Source: Mycobacteroides sp. LB1 (GTDB taxonomy: Bacteria; Actinomycetota; Actinomycetes; Mycobacteriales; Mycobacteriaceae). Taken from it: 64,000 nt of DNA. This document shows positions 21,298-29,964 of this stretch, piece by piece. The DNA is taken from the NCBI RefSeq assembly GCF_013449725.1, contig NZ_JACCFF010000005.1:248001-312000 (forward strand). The letters are read 5' to 3'. The notes beneath the pieces are model-generated. The model was not told where the DNA came from. It ran no database searches and saw only the letters and a list, made by a program, of their open reading frames with translations. The translations under genes and the position numbers were made by a program. How positions within the stretch are numbered: the first letter of the stretch is position 1; each line of letters begins with the position of its first letter.

Positions 21298-21787
21298 ATC
21301 TCACGGTCTTCACGTCACCTTCGTGTGCACCGGAAACATCTGCCGCTCTCCGATTGCCGAGAAGATGCTGGCCCATCAGCTGGCCGAGCGAGGTCTTGGC
21401 GATCGAGTCCGGGTGACCAGTGCCGGCACCGGAGACTGGCATGCCGGGAATCCCGCCGACGAACGCGCTGTCAGCGTGCTGGCCGAACACGGCTATCCAA
21501 CGGATCACCGTGCGGCCCAGGTGGACGACGATCATCTGAGCGCTGATCTCATTATTGCCTTGGCGCGCAACCACTCCCGGATGCTGCTGCATTTGGGCGC
21601 TGACCCCGAGCGGGTGCGGTTGCTGCGGTCGTTCGATCCGCGGGCCAGCCGGGCGGCTCTGGATGTCGAGGACCCGTACTACGGCAACCGCGACGATTTT
21701 GTCGACGTGCTCTCGGTGATCGAAGCAGCGATGCCCGGTCTGCACGAGTGGGTCGACAAGTCGCTCGCGGAGCGTGAGAACACCTGA
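21290..21787 (+). CDS. ptpA: Low-molecular-weight protein tyrosine phosphatase
   Basis: A 165-aa LMW-PTP. The P-loop CTGNICRS (CX5R-S) is near residue 13, and the general acid Asp lies in DVEDPYYG near the C-terminus. In M. tuberculosis PtpA is secreted and blocks phagosome maturation; whether this ortholog does so is not visible. It overlaps ptkA upstream and touches SURF1 downstream (TGATG). Confidence 0.95.
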   Translation: MSESHGLHVTFVCTGNICRSPIAEKMLAHQLAERGLGDRVRVTSAGTGDWHAGNPADERAVSVLAEHGYPTDHRAAQVDDDHLSADLIIALARNHSRMLLHLGADPERVRLLRSFDPRASRAALDVEDPYYGNRDDFVDVLSVIEAAMPGLHEWVDKSLAERENT

Positions 21788-22584
21788 TGCGTCGGCTCGC
21801 GTTTCTGCTGCGTCCTGGCTGGATTGCCTTGGCGCTGGTGGTCATCGCATTCGCATATCTGTGTTTCACGGTGCTGGCGCCATGGCAGCTGGGTAAGAAC
21901 ACCAAGACCTCGCGGGAAAACGACCGCATCGCCCACTCGGTGAGCGCCGATCCGGTGCCGCTGAAAGGCGAGCTCCGGCCTGACTATTCGATGCCCGAGG
22001 ACTCCGAGTGGCGTCGTGTGACGGCGACCGGTCATTATCTGCCGGACCGTCAGGTGCTGGCCCGCTTGCGGGTGGTCGATGCCAAACCGGCCTATGAGGC
22101 GCTGACGGTCTTCCAGGTCGACGGCGGACCCGCGATTCTGGTGAACCGCGGCTATGCGCGGCCCGAGCAGGGCACCGCCGCGCCCCCGATACCCGCGGCA
22201 CCATCGGGGCAGGTGACCATCTCGGCGCGGCTGCGGGAGTCCGAACAGCAGTCGGAGAAGGCGCCATTCATGGAAAACGGCGAATACCAGGTGTATTCGA
22301 TCGTCCCGGACCAGGTGTCGACACTGCTGAAAATTCCGTTGGCAGGGCCCTATCTGCAGCTGGCGGAAGATCAGCCGGGCGGCTTGGGGGTCATCTCGCT
22401 GCCGCAGTTGGATGCGGGGCCGTTCCTGTCTTACGGCATCCAGTGGATCGCCTTCGGAATTCTCGCGCCAATTGGACTGGGATACTTCGCGTTCTCCGAG
22501 ATCAAGCAGCGCCGCGCCGCGGCCAAACCCAATGCGCTGCAGACCACTGAAGAGCGGATTGCCGACCGTTACGGTCGGCGCTGA
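21787..22584 (+). CDS. SURF1-family cytochrome oxidase assembly protein
   Basis: A 265-aa protein (Rv2235-like) with membrane segments at about residues 12-32 and 218-238 enclosing a periplasmic domain. SURF1 features are the WQL near the first segment, the EWRRVTATGHYLP block and the ILVNRGYARP strand. It helps assemble the cytochrome c oxidase haem centre. Its last 16 nt overlap convergent cobD. Confidence 0.9.
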   Translation: MRRLAFLLRPGWIALALVVIAFAYLCFTVLAPWQLGKNTKTSRENDRIAHSVSADPVPLKGELRPDYSMPEDSEWRRVTATGHYLPDRQVLARLRVVDAKPAYEALTVFQVDGGPAILVNRGYARPEQGTAAPPIPAAPSGQVTISARLRESEQQSEKAPFMENGEYQVYSIVPDQVSTLLKIPLAGPYLQLAEDQPGGLGVISLPQLDAGPFLSYGIQWIAFGILAPIGLGYFAFSEIKQRRAAAKPNALQTTEERIADRYGRR

Positions 22585-23513
22585 CACAGCGCCGCAATCA
22601 CCGCGGCGACGGCCGTCACATTCTGGACAGCACGCGAAAGCCGCACCGCCTCATGCACATCACCAGTTCTGGGGGCGATGCCGCGTCCCAGGGTGGGACG
22701 TATCTCCTCGCCGTACGGGTATCGGACGGGGCCGCCGAGGCGTACGCCAAGAGCTCCCGCGAATGCCGCTTCCGCGACACCGGCGTTGGGGCTGGGATGG
22801 CTTTGTCCGTCACGCAGGCACACGCGCAGCGCGGCGACCGCCGAGCCGCCGAGGAACGGAGCCGCACCTGCCGTGACCAGCGCGGTGATCCTGGCGGGCA
22901 ACAGGTTCATCAAGTCGTCTAACCGTGCTGCCGCCCAACCGAATCGCAGGTATCTGGCCGATTTGTGGCCGATCATCGCATCCAGGGTGTTGGCCGCACG
23001 GTAGGCCAGCAGCCCGGGCACGCCGGCGATCGCGGCCCATACAAGCGGGCCGGTGTGCGCATCGGAGGTGTTCTCTGCCAGGGATTCCACGGTGGCGCGG
23101 GCGATGCCGGCTGCGTCGAGGAGGCTCGGGTCGCGGCCGCATAGGGACGGCAGCAGCGCGCGGGCGTCGTCGATGTCGTTGTCGTACAGGTGTTCCGACA
23201 TGTGGGCGCCGACCCGGACCAGAGAGGTCCCGCCGAGAGTGGCCCAGGTCGCGGCGGCAGTCACGACGACGGTGGCCGTTTCGGAGCGACGCGCCGCGCG
23301 TTCGGCGGCCCATCCGGCGACGGTGACGGCGGTGACCAGCGCAGAGGTATGGACGGCGCCTGCGAGCCTGGTGTCGCGGTAGGTGAACGTCTCGAATGCC
23401 CCGGCGGCTTGGCCGAACCCGGCGACCGGGTGGAACCGTTGCGGGTCGCCGAAGCACCGGTCCAATGCGTAGCCGAGGGCAATACCCGCGGCGCGGGATC
23501 CTCGACGCGACAC
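22569..23513 (-). CDS. cobD: Adenosylcobinamide-phosphate synthase (CobD/CbiB)
   Basis: This integral membrane enzyme attaches aminopropanol (phosphate) to adenosylcobyric acid. The protein is about 314 aa. The family N-terminus ALGYALDRCFGDPQRFHPVAGFG is clear, as are ESLAENTSDAHTGPLVWA and NTLDAMIGHKSARY. The frame stays open upstream, but GTG at 23513 matches the family N-terminus and leaves 28 nt to the divergent DUF2236 gene. It works with the nearby CobC-like enzyme. Confidence 0.92.
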   Translation of the reverse strand: MSRRGSRAAGIALGYALDRCFGDPQRFHPVAGFGQAAGAFETFTYRDTRLAGAVHTSALVTAVTVAGWAAERAARRSETATVVVTAAATWATLGGTSLVRVGAHMSEHLYDNDIDDARALLPSLCGRDPSLLDAAGIARATVESLAENTSDAHTGPLVWAAIAGVPGLLAYRAANTLDAMIGHKSARYLRFGWAAARLDDLMNLLPARITALVTAGAAPFLGGSAVAALRVCLRDGQSHPSPNAGVAEAAFAGALGVRLGGPVRYPYGEEIRPTLGRGIAPRTGDVHEAVRLSRAVQNVTAVAAVIAALCQRRP

Positions 23514-23541
23514 GTCGTCACTGTATAGAATTTGCTGTGCA

Positions 23542-24354
23542 ATGAAGCACTCCCCTGCCAGGCTTGTCGACCTGGTCAACCCGGCGTCGTTGCTGTTGCC
23601 TGCCTCGAACGTGATCATGCAGCTGTCCCATCCGGGTGTCGGGTATGGAGTGTTGGAAAGCCCCGTCGACAGCGGCAACGTCTACAAGCACCCGTTCAAA
23701 CGCGCACGCACCACGGGCGCGTTTCTGGCCGTAGCGACTATGGGCAACCGCGCCGACCGCGAGGTCATCAAGCGGGGTATCGACGCCGTGCATCGACAGG
23801 TGCGTTCGACGCCCCAGAGCCCGGTGAAGTACAACGCGTTCGATCCGGACCTGCAGCTGTGGGTCGCGGCGTGCCTGTACCAGTACTACGTGCAGGCCCA
23901 CGAGGCGCTGCACGGTCCGCTCGATGATGCGACGGCCGATGAGATCTATCGCGACGGGGCTCGGATCGGCACCGCCTTGCAGGTGCGGCCCGAGGCGTGG
24001 CCGCCCGACCGGGATGCGTTCAACGACTACTGGAAGCGCTCGCTCGATGAGCTCCGCATCGATGCGCCGGTACGCGAGCACCTGCTGGGTGTGGCGTCGT
24101 TCAAGATGCTGCCGTGGCCGCTGCGGATGGCCGGACGATTCAATCTGTTTGCGACCAAAGGGTTTCTGCCTCCAGAGTTCCGAGAGCTGTTGCGGGTGCC
24201 TTGGACGGAGCGCGACCAACGGCGCTTTGACGGATTGCTCGGCGCGCTGCGGGTGGCCGATCGACTGGTGCCTACGCAGCTATGGACGTTGTCCTATGCC
24301 GTTCTCATCTGGGACATGCGATTACGCGAGCGCATGGGTAAGCCGGTCGTCTAG
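23542..24354 (+). CDS. Oxygenase MpaB-family protein (DUF2236)
   Basis: A 270-aa protein (Rv2237-like). The DUF2236 hallmark residues are visible: NVIMQLSHPGVGYGV at the start, FKRARTTGAFLA, LQLWVAACLYQYYVQAHE and FNDYWKR. Members related to the rubber oxygenase Lcp/MpaB bind a b-type haem; the substrate here is unknown. It starts 28 nt from divergent cobD and is followed 10 nt later by the nickel permease gene. Confidence 0.85.
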   Translation: MKHSPARLVDLVNPASLLLPASNVIMQLSHPGVGYGVLESPVDSGNVYKHPFKRARTTGAFLAVATMGNRADREVIKRGIDAVHRQVRSTPQSPVKYNAFDPDLQLWVAACLYQYYVQAHEALHGPLDDATADEIYRDGARIGTALQVRPEAWPPDRDAFNDYWKRSLDELRIDAPVREHLLGVASFKMLPWPLRMAGRFNLFATKGFLPPEFRELLRVPWTERDQRRFDGLLGALRVADRLVPTQLWTLSYAVLIWDMRLRERMGKPVV

Positions 24355-24364
24355 GCTCCCAAAC

Positions 24365-25435
24365 GTGCCGATACTCACCGCCTGGCGTCGCCTGGATGAA
24401 GGTCAAAAGCGCAGCGTTATCGGAATGAGCGTCGCGGTGGGCGCCCTACATGTCCTCGGTTGGGGCATGCTGCTCCTCCTGGTGGCTCCCGGGCATTTCA
24501 CGGTGCAGGGCAGCGTCTTCGGTGTCGGGCTGGGTGTCACGGCATACACACTGGGCATGCGGCATGCCTTCGACGCCGATCACATCGCGGCCATCGACAA
24601 CACCACCCGCAAGTTGGTGGCCGATGGACGGCGCCCGATGTCGGTGGGTTTCTGGTTCTCGCTGGGACATTCGTCGATCGTGTTCATCATGGTCGGACTG
24701 CTCGCGCTCGGCGTTAAGGCGTTGGCGGCCAATGTTTCCGACGAACACTCGTCACTGCAGCAGTGGACTGGCGTGTTCGGGACGGCGGTATCGGGAACGT
24801 TCCTGTTGCTCATCGGCTTGCTCAATCTGGTGTCGCTGATCGGTATCTACCGGATTGCCCAGCGGATGCGTGGCGGCGAGGTCGACGAGGCCGCGCTGGA
24901 GCGCGAGCTGGCCAATCGCGGTGGGCTGAACCGGCTTTTCGGGCGGTTGATGACGGCGATCCGCAAGCCGTGGCAGATGTACCCGGTGGGTCTGCTGTTC
25001 GGGCTGGGCTTCGATACGGTGACCGAGGTGTCGCTACTGGTGATCGCCAGCGGTGCCGCGGTGACGGGGCTGCCCTGGTACGCGATTCTGGTGCTGCCCA
25101 TCCTGTTTAGCGCCGGGATGTCGCTGTTCGATTCGCTCGACGGGTCGCTGATGAATTTCGCCTACGACTGGGCATTTCAGCAGCCCGCTCGCAAGATCTA
25201 CTACAACCTGGTAGTCACCGGGCTGTCGGTGGCGGTGGCGATGCTGATTGGTGCGCAGGAGATCATTTCGATCCTCACCGAGAAGCTGGACATCACGACG
25301 GGGCCGCTGGCGGCGGTGGGCGGGCTCGATCTGGCCGCGATGGGTTACGTGATCGTTGCGCTGTTCATCGTGACGTGGGCCGCGGCGGCGCTTGGCTGGC
25401 GGTACACCGGAGTGCGCAGACGCTGGGGCGGGTAG
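24365..25435 (+). CDS. HoxN/NixA-type nickel/cobalt permease (NiCoT)
   Basis: A 356-aa secondary transporter with about eight membrane segments. The signature RHAFDADHIAAIDNTTR in the second segment contains the HX4DH metal-selectivity motif. Further family blocks are SLGHSSIVFIM, LFGLGFDTVTEV and SAGMSLFDSLDG. It imports Ni2+ and/or Co2+. The GTG at 24365 is the first sensible start; the earlier open frame lies inside the DUF2236 gene. The nearby cobalamin genes make cobalt a reasonable substrate, but nickel is equally possible. Confidence 0.93.
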   Translation: MPILTAWRRLDEGQKRSVIGMSVAVGALHVLGWGMLLLLVAPGHFTVQGSVFGVGLGVTAYTLGMRHAFDADHIAAIDNTTRKLVADGRRPMSVGFWFSLGHSSIVFIMVGLLALGVKALAANVSDEHSSLQQWTGVFGTAVSGTFLLLIGLLNLVSLIGIYRIAQRMRGGEVDEAALERELANRGGLNRLFGRLMTAIRKPWQMYPVGLLFGLGFDTVTEVSLLVIASGAAVTGLPWYAILVLPILFSAGMSLFDSLDGSLMNFAYDWAFQQPARKIYYNLVVTGLSVAVAMLIGAQEIISILTEKLDITTGPLAAVGGLDLAAMGYVIVALFIVTWAAAALGWRYTGVRRRWGG

Positions 25436-25474
25436 GCGGCGCATTAGTCGGGCGAAACTTCATCGAAATTCGAT

Positions 25475-25501
25475 GGAACCGATTCGGGCCGTCCGACGTC
25501 T
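25475..25501 (+). promoter_or_regulatory. SigM-type promoter (GGAACC-N16-CGTCT)
   Basis: GGAACC at 25475-25480 is followed after 16 nt by CGTCT at 25497-25501. This fits the SigM ECF promoter described in M. tuberculosis (GGGAAC / CGTCR), where SigM controls esx and PPE genes. It lies 57 nt upstream of the Esx-like start codon. An equal element with identical spacing is at 26495-26521. Confidence 0.7.
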
Positions 25502-25557
25502 TATACACATACGATGAATCTGACCTGGCCAAACCGGCCATGACCTGAGGGGGATCT

Positions 25558-25926
25558 ATGTCGTTGGAAAACCTCAAACAGAACGCCAAGGACGGTCGGC
25601 TCGTCCTACACCTAGAAGACGGCGCGATCGATGCGATCATCGCCGCGTGCGGCGACTATGTCCAGGCGCTCGACGATCTTCGCCGAGACGCACAGGACTT
25701 GTCCGGATATCCCCTAGGGTTCGCAGAGGCAAGACTCAGCTCGGGTGCCGCACTTGCACAGGCTTTTCAACAGAAGGCCTCTGGCAGCCTGACGAGCGCT
25801 GACAACACGTTCAAGTCACACATCGACCAAGTCGAAGAGATGAAGACCCTGTTCGCCGCCCTCCGCAAGGGCTACAAGGCGACAGACGCGAACAACGCGA
25901 ACAATTTTGGGCAGCAGGGCCGCTAG
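25558..25926 (+). CDS. Esx-like small secreted protein
   Basis: A 122-aa helical protein without signal peptide, first in the SigM-type cluster. It has a purine-rich ribosome-binding site (GAGGGGG) ahead of ATG. There is no canonical WXG motif, but the size, helix-Gly-helix layout (a turn around residues 49-60) and neighbours suggest a type VII substrate-like or partner protein. I cannot name a precise family. It is followed 14 nt later by the DUF3558 lipoprotein. Confidence 0.65.
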   Translation: MSLENLKQNAKDGRLVLHLEDGAIDAIIAACGDYVQALDDLRRDAQDLSGYPLGFAEARLSSGAALAQAFQQKASGSLTSADNTFKSHIDQVEEMKTLFAALRKGYKATDANNANNFGQQGR

Positions 25927-25940
25927 CAGGATCAACCAGA

Positions 25941-26477
25941 GTGTCTCGCGTCGCGTTCTTGGCATCACTCGTTCTGGTAATCGCGGGATGTTCCAGTCCC
26001 GTCACCGGGACTGCCGTGACATCACAACTCCCGACCAACTCCAAAGGCCGTGTCCACATCACTTTTGACCCGTGTAAGGAAATTCCCGAGAGCACCGTCG
26101 AGCAACTGCAGCTGGACAGGAAACCACCACGTCCCGACACCCAGACTGACGGGGACATCGAGACTGTGTTCTGCAAGTACTATTCGCGCACTCGATATCT
26201 ACTTACTATTGCAGCCTCGAACTACACGCTGGACATGCTCAAGAAAGCCAATAATCAGTGGGGATACCAGGATCTGGAAGTCGGTGGCCGACAGGCACTC
26301 TTCGCCTATCGAGGGACACCACCGGACAAAGACTCCTGCGTTATCAACGTCGCAGCAACTTCCGGCGTGTATGGAGTTGCCGTAAGTACGTCACATGAGG
26401 ACTTCACACCGTACCCAGACTGCATCACAGCAGTTCGCACGAATATCGACGCGCTTCTCCCCTACTTCCCGCTTTGA
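25941..26477 (+). CDS. DUF3558 lipoprotein
   Basis: A 178-aa lipoprotein: signal ending VLVIAGCSS (lipobox, Cys about residue 18), then a domain with the DUF3558 pattern (FDPCKEIPESTVEQL and paired cysteines near C78, C133 and C166). The GTG at 25941 is used. DUF3558 lipoproteins often accompany type VII substrates in actinobacteria. It is sandwiched between the Esx-like and PPE-like genes, but the latter has its own promoter. Confidence 0.8.
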   Translation: MSRVAFLASLVLVIAGCSSPVTGTAVTSQLPTNSKGRVHITFDPCKEIPESTVEQLQLDRKPPRPDTQTDGDIETVFCKYYSRTRYLLTIAASNYTLDMLKKANNQWGYQDLEVGGRQALFAYRGTPPDKDSCVINVAATSGVYGVAVSTSHEDFTPYPDCITAVRTNIDALLPYFPL

Positions 26478-26494
26478 TATCTCCGAAAAAAGAT

Positions 26495-26521
26495 GGAACC
26501 GAATTGCCGTGTACGACGTCT
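26495..26521 (+). promoter_or_regulatory. Second SigM-type promoter (GGAACC-N16-CGTCT)
   Basis: GGAACC at 26495-26500 and CGTCT at 26517-26521, with the same 16-nt spacer as the promoter at 25475. It is 45 nt upstream of the PPE-like start codon and just after the DUF3558 stop. The shared flanks (GATGGAACCGA ... CGACGTCT) indicate common regulation or duplication. Confidence 0.7.
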
Positions 26522-26565
26522 GAACCTAAAGAGCTAGTTGCACGCCACGACATGAAGGAGCGGCC

Positions 26566-27942
26566 ATGACTGGAGAAGAAGACGGCTGGACCAGGGGAAA
26601 CCGCGAACGCGAGGTCGTCTATGCGAGGCAGCGTCAGCGCGGCTCGAACATCGACGGCGGAACCGAGTCCGTCAACGTCCCGACCGAAGGCTTCGACAGC
26701 TGGTCCCATAAGCAGATCAAAGCGGCTTCTGACGCCTTCGAACCTGGAAAGGCAATCGAGGCGTCCAAGGACTGGGAGAAGCTGGCCACCGGATTCAGCA
26801 AGGCATTAGACGACTTCAAGCACACCTTTGATGCCGCGGTAGGTGCCCAGTGGACCGGCGAGGGCGCTGAGGCCGCTAAGCAGGGCATCTCGGACTACAA
26901 GAGCCACGCCGAACAAGTCAGCGACGGCCTCTCACTCATGGCTACCAAGCCTCAAGAAGTCGAGACGGCGATGACACAGATCAAGAGCCTCATGCCCGAC
27001 CCCGTAGAGGTGCAACCACTGACGACGGGGGCGTCACGAGCTCAGGTGGAGCAGCATTTCGCCGATCAAGCGCTCGGCCAGCAGAAGCAAGACGAGGCCC
27101 GCATGATCATGCGGAACGTCTGGTCCCCCGTTTCGCAGCAGGCCGCATCCGGGCTCCCGACCCTCCCGGCGGCCCCGCAATTCGGCGATGCTTCGGCGGT
27201 AAACGCAATCACCAAAGCCGCGTCGGACTGGGGCGGCGGCAAAGACATCAAGCCCGACACGGTCAAGCCCATCGACGAAGCCTCGGTGCGTGCGGCGGCC
27301 GCAGCAGCCCTGGCGGACCCGATGCAGTCATCAAGCGGTGGCGGGTCTGGTGCGGCCGGTGCCGCGGCGGCCGCCGCGGGTGCGGCAGGTGGTGCTTCCG
27401 GAGCAGGCGGTGGTGGACCTGCGGCAGCCGCAGCCTCAGCAGCTGGCGCGGCCGGCGGTGCCGGAACCAGGCCAACGTCGGGTGGCGGCACCACCGCGAC
27501 CGGTCCAAATACGGGCTCAGTCCCGGGCACCTACGGCATCGGCCGGTGGGGCAAGCCGACCACCAACAAAGACGAAAACAAGGACAAGGACAAGGAGTCC
27601 GACTTCAGTCCCCTCGCCGCCGGACCGATCATCGCCGGTTCCTACACCGCGGGTGCAGGCATGGGACTTGCGGCCGCGCCGTCTCCGATGCAGGGCATGG
27701 GCATCGCCCAGCCGCCGACCATGATGACTCCGGGTGCCGCGGGCGCACACCAACACCAGGAAGACGAAGATCAGCACTTCACCCCCGAATTCCTGGTGAG
27801 TATCGACAACGGCAACGAACTCGTCGGCCCGCTGCCCAAGGTGTCCCCCGCCGTTATTGGCGTGTGGAACGAGGAGCATGTGGCCTACCAGAATCCACAT
27901 CCCTCGGTGTACGACCCCAAGCCATACGACGGCGACGACTAA
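26566..27942 (+). CDS. PPE/EspB-like type VII secretion substrate
   Basis: A 458-aa protein with no signal peptide. Residues about 45-150 form a helical WXG100/PPE-like domain with the turn QWTGEGAEAAKQG. Residues about 245-310 are Ala/Gly-rich low complexity, then a Lys/Glu-rich stretch. The C-terminus has a compact motif (FTPEFLVSIDNGNELVGPLP, then VIGVWNEEH) seen in other mycobacterial secreted PPE-like proteins. An excellent ribosome-binding site (AAGGAG) lies 5 nt before ATG. It is probably exported by an ESX system encoded elsewhere. The DUF2235 hydrolase gene follows 13 nt later. Confidence 0.75.
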   Translation: MTGEEDGWTRGNREREVVYARQRQRGSNIDGGTESVNVPTEGFDSWSHKQIKAASDAFEPGKAIEASKDWEKLATGFSKALDDFKHTFDAAVGAQWTGEGAEAAKQGISDYKSHAEQVSDGLSLMATKPQEVETAMTQIKSLMPDPVEVQPLTTGASRAQVEQHFADQALGQQKQDEARMIMRNVWSPVSQQAASGLPTLPAAPQFGDASAVNAITKAASDWGGGKDIKPDTVKPIDEASVRAAAAAALADPMQSSSGGGSGAAGAAAAAAGAAGGASGAGGGGPAAAAASAAGAAGGAGTRPTSGGGTTATGPNTGSVPGTYGIGRWGKPTTNKDENKDKDKESDFSPLAAGPIIAGSYTAGAGMGLAAAPSPMQGMGIAQPPTMMTPGAAGAHQHQEDEDQHFTPEFLVSIDNGNELVGPLPKVSPAVIGVWNEEHVAYQNPHPSVYDPKPYDGDD

Positions 27943-27955
27943 AAACAGACCGACG

Positions 27956-29014
27956 ATGGGCAAGAACATCGTCATCTGTTTCGACGGCACGGGTAATCAA
28001 ATCCGTGCCTCGGGAAACACGAACGTGGTCCGCGGCTACGACATGCTGGTCCACGATCTGACCGACCGCCAGATCTCGTACTACGACCCGGGCGTCGGCA
28101 CCGATCCCGCCATCGGCACCTATGCCCCAGTCAGCCAATTCGTCTCTCGCATCCTAGGTATCGCGTTCGGGATCGGATTGCGGGCCAAGCTGGCGCAGGC
28201 CTACACATATCTGATCGAACGATGGCAACCCGGAGATCACATCTTCATCTTCGGGTTCAGTCGAGGCGCGCTCTGCGCGAGAGGCCTTGCCGGGCTTCTC
28301 AACTCGGTGGGCATGCTGCGCCCCGGTTCTGCAAACCTGGTGCCGTACGCCATCAGCCTGTACGCACAGTCGTGCGCGCGCTGGTCCCCCGATCGATGGG
28401 ACCAGCTGCATTCGTTCACACGCACCCTGGCGCGCCGCCAAGACGGCAAGGTCGCCATCCCCATCGCGTATCTCGGCCTGTGGGATACGGTGAGTGCGCC
28501 CGGCATCTTCAAACGAAGCATGCAATGGCCTTATGCGCCAAGTGTTCCCAACGCCTCGGCCGGACGGCACGCGGTGTCGATCGACGAGAAGCGCCGACCG
28601 TATCGTGAGTACCTCATCAAACCGCTTGGCGATCAACGACTCGTTGACGAGGCATGGTTCGCCGGTATCCACTCGGATATCGGTGGCGACTACCCCGACG
28701 ACGACAGACTCTCCGATATCGCACTCAAATGGGTCATCGAAGGCGCCGCCGAACATGGCTTGGTGCTCAACACCGAGAAGTATCAACGGTATTGCTCGGT
28801 GGAACCCACCTATGCGATGGGTGAGATTCACCGGGTCAGCTGGCTCTGGATACTCCTGACATTCCGTCGTCGCCGCATCCCCGACGGCGCCTGGATTCAC
28901 GCCAGCGTCGCCGACCGCATGGCGGAGGATGAGAGCTACCGTCCCCGGCTACCGGAGCACACCACCGTTATCGATGCCCAATGGGCTTCTCCGGAAACAG
29001 ATATCAGGATATAG
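27956..29014 (+). CDS. DUF2235 (Tle1-like) alpha/beta-hydrolase
   Basis: This 352-aa protein belongs to the fold used by type VI phospholipase effectors of the Tle1 group. The N-terminal block KNIVICFDGTGNQ is diagnostic. The nucleophile elbow is GFSRGA, and the likely Asp and His of the triad are in LGLWDTVSAPG and AGIHSDIGGDY. It has no signal peptide. The start 14 nt after the PPE-like gene puts it in the same SigM-type transcript. Substrate (phospholipid or other ester) is not known. It overlaps the convergent lipoprotein gene by 11 nt. Confidence 0.85.
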   Translation: MGKNIVICFDGTGNQIRASGNTNVVRGYDMLVHDLTDRQISYYDPGVGTDPAIGTYAPVSQFVSRILGIAFGIGLRAKLAQAYTYLIERWQPGDHIFIFGFSRGALCARGLAGLLNSVGMLRPGSANLVPYAISLYAQSCARWSPDRWDQLHSFTRTLARRQDGKVAIPIAYLGLWDTVSAPGIFKRSMQWPYAPSVPNASAGRHAVSIDEKRRPYREYLIKPLGDQRLVDEAWFAGIHSDIGGDYPDDDRLSDIALKWVIEGAAEHGLVLNTEKYQRYCSVEPTYAMGEIHRVSWLWILLTFRRRRIPDGAWIHASVADRMAEDESYRPRLPEHTTVIDAQWASPETDIRI

Positions 29015-29648
29015 CGGGCGGACTGACCTGTAGCCCCGAGAGGATCGTCTCGCGGCCGGTGTCAAATCCACGCACGGTGTCGTCCAACGCCTGTACCGAC
29101 ACTCCGATGGTGAAAACCTTGCTGCCGTTCTTGACCGCCACAAGGGTCGTGGTCACCCGGTGCGATGGGATGGGCCCAAGCCCCATGTTATAAGTCAAAG
29201 TCTTCGAGGGATACCCGCAGATAGTGCCCGCGGCTTCAACGAGATCCGTGACACCGAACGACTCCAACCCACTACGCTCGGCGGCGAAGGCGGCGTCCTC
29301 ATTGGAAGCCTTGCCGGTGAGGTTCGCGATGGCCACCGTCGCATTTGGCACAAACCCGTTGGACTGAAGATTCGTGGCCGCCAGGTAGATACGCACCACT
29401 CCGCTCTCGAAGCGCTTGACCCGTTCCCACCCCGCAGGCTGCGGAACCTCTACCCGCGGCTCGGAGTCGTTGTCCAGCGGCACTTCCATGAGCGGCACCG
29501 TCACCGAATTGCATTTCGGGTTGGTAAGCCGCTTGCCCTCCTCGCCGGGAGTGGCGATCGCGTCACCGTCGACGACGGCCGAGCACCCCGAAGCCAGCAT
29601 CGTTGCAGCGCACATCGCGGCCAGCATCCATCGAGTCGCCCGAATCAT
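29004..29648 (-). CDS. LpqN/LpqT-family lipoprotein
   Basis: A 214-aa lipoprotein with lipobox ASGCS (Cys about residue 22). The body has the LpqN family pattern: an N-terminal EVPQPAGWERV strand, AIANLTGKAS, and a C-terminal VSVQALDDTVRGFDTG. Family members bind or escort envelope lipids. The ATG at 29648 places the signal peptide correctly; the longer open frame is rejected. Confidence 0.85.
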   Translation of the reverse strand: MIRATRWMLAAMCAATMLASGCSAVVDGDAIATPGEEGKRLTNPKCNSVTVPLMEVPLDNDSEPRVEVPQPAGWERVKRFESGVVRIYLAATNLQSNGFVPNATVAIANLTGKASNEDAAFAAERSGLESFGVTDLVEAAGTICGYPSKTLTYNMGLGPIPSHRVTTTLVAVKNGSKVFTIGVSVQALDDTVRGFDTGRETILSGLQVSPPAIS

Positions 29649-29964
29649 TGGATCAGCGTAACGGTCTCTATGCACCTGGAGCCGTTTCTGGACGACAGCC
29701 GATTCGGTGCGTCCGATGCCGCTGTGCAACGTCGTGATCTGTCATCGATAGGTCTCTATTTTCTAGTCGTTTCAGCGGTGCGTCAGCCGCCGCGCGGGCA
29801 ACCCGAACACACCAATCCCGGAGGGAGCGCTGGCGTTCAGATGCCAACCCAGCCATCGCCACAACACCGATCGCCACAGCAGCCAGCTGTAGTCACAAAC
29901 TCGCGGGTATACGCGTCCTACGCGACTTCATCCGGAGTCATAGCGATCCCCTCTTTGCTACCGG

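Noticed and set aside
27330..27480. Possible PE_PGRS-type protein from the Ala/Gly stretch
   Set aside because: The stretch is short, there is no PE domain, and the GGA-GGX repeat pattern is missing.
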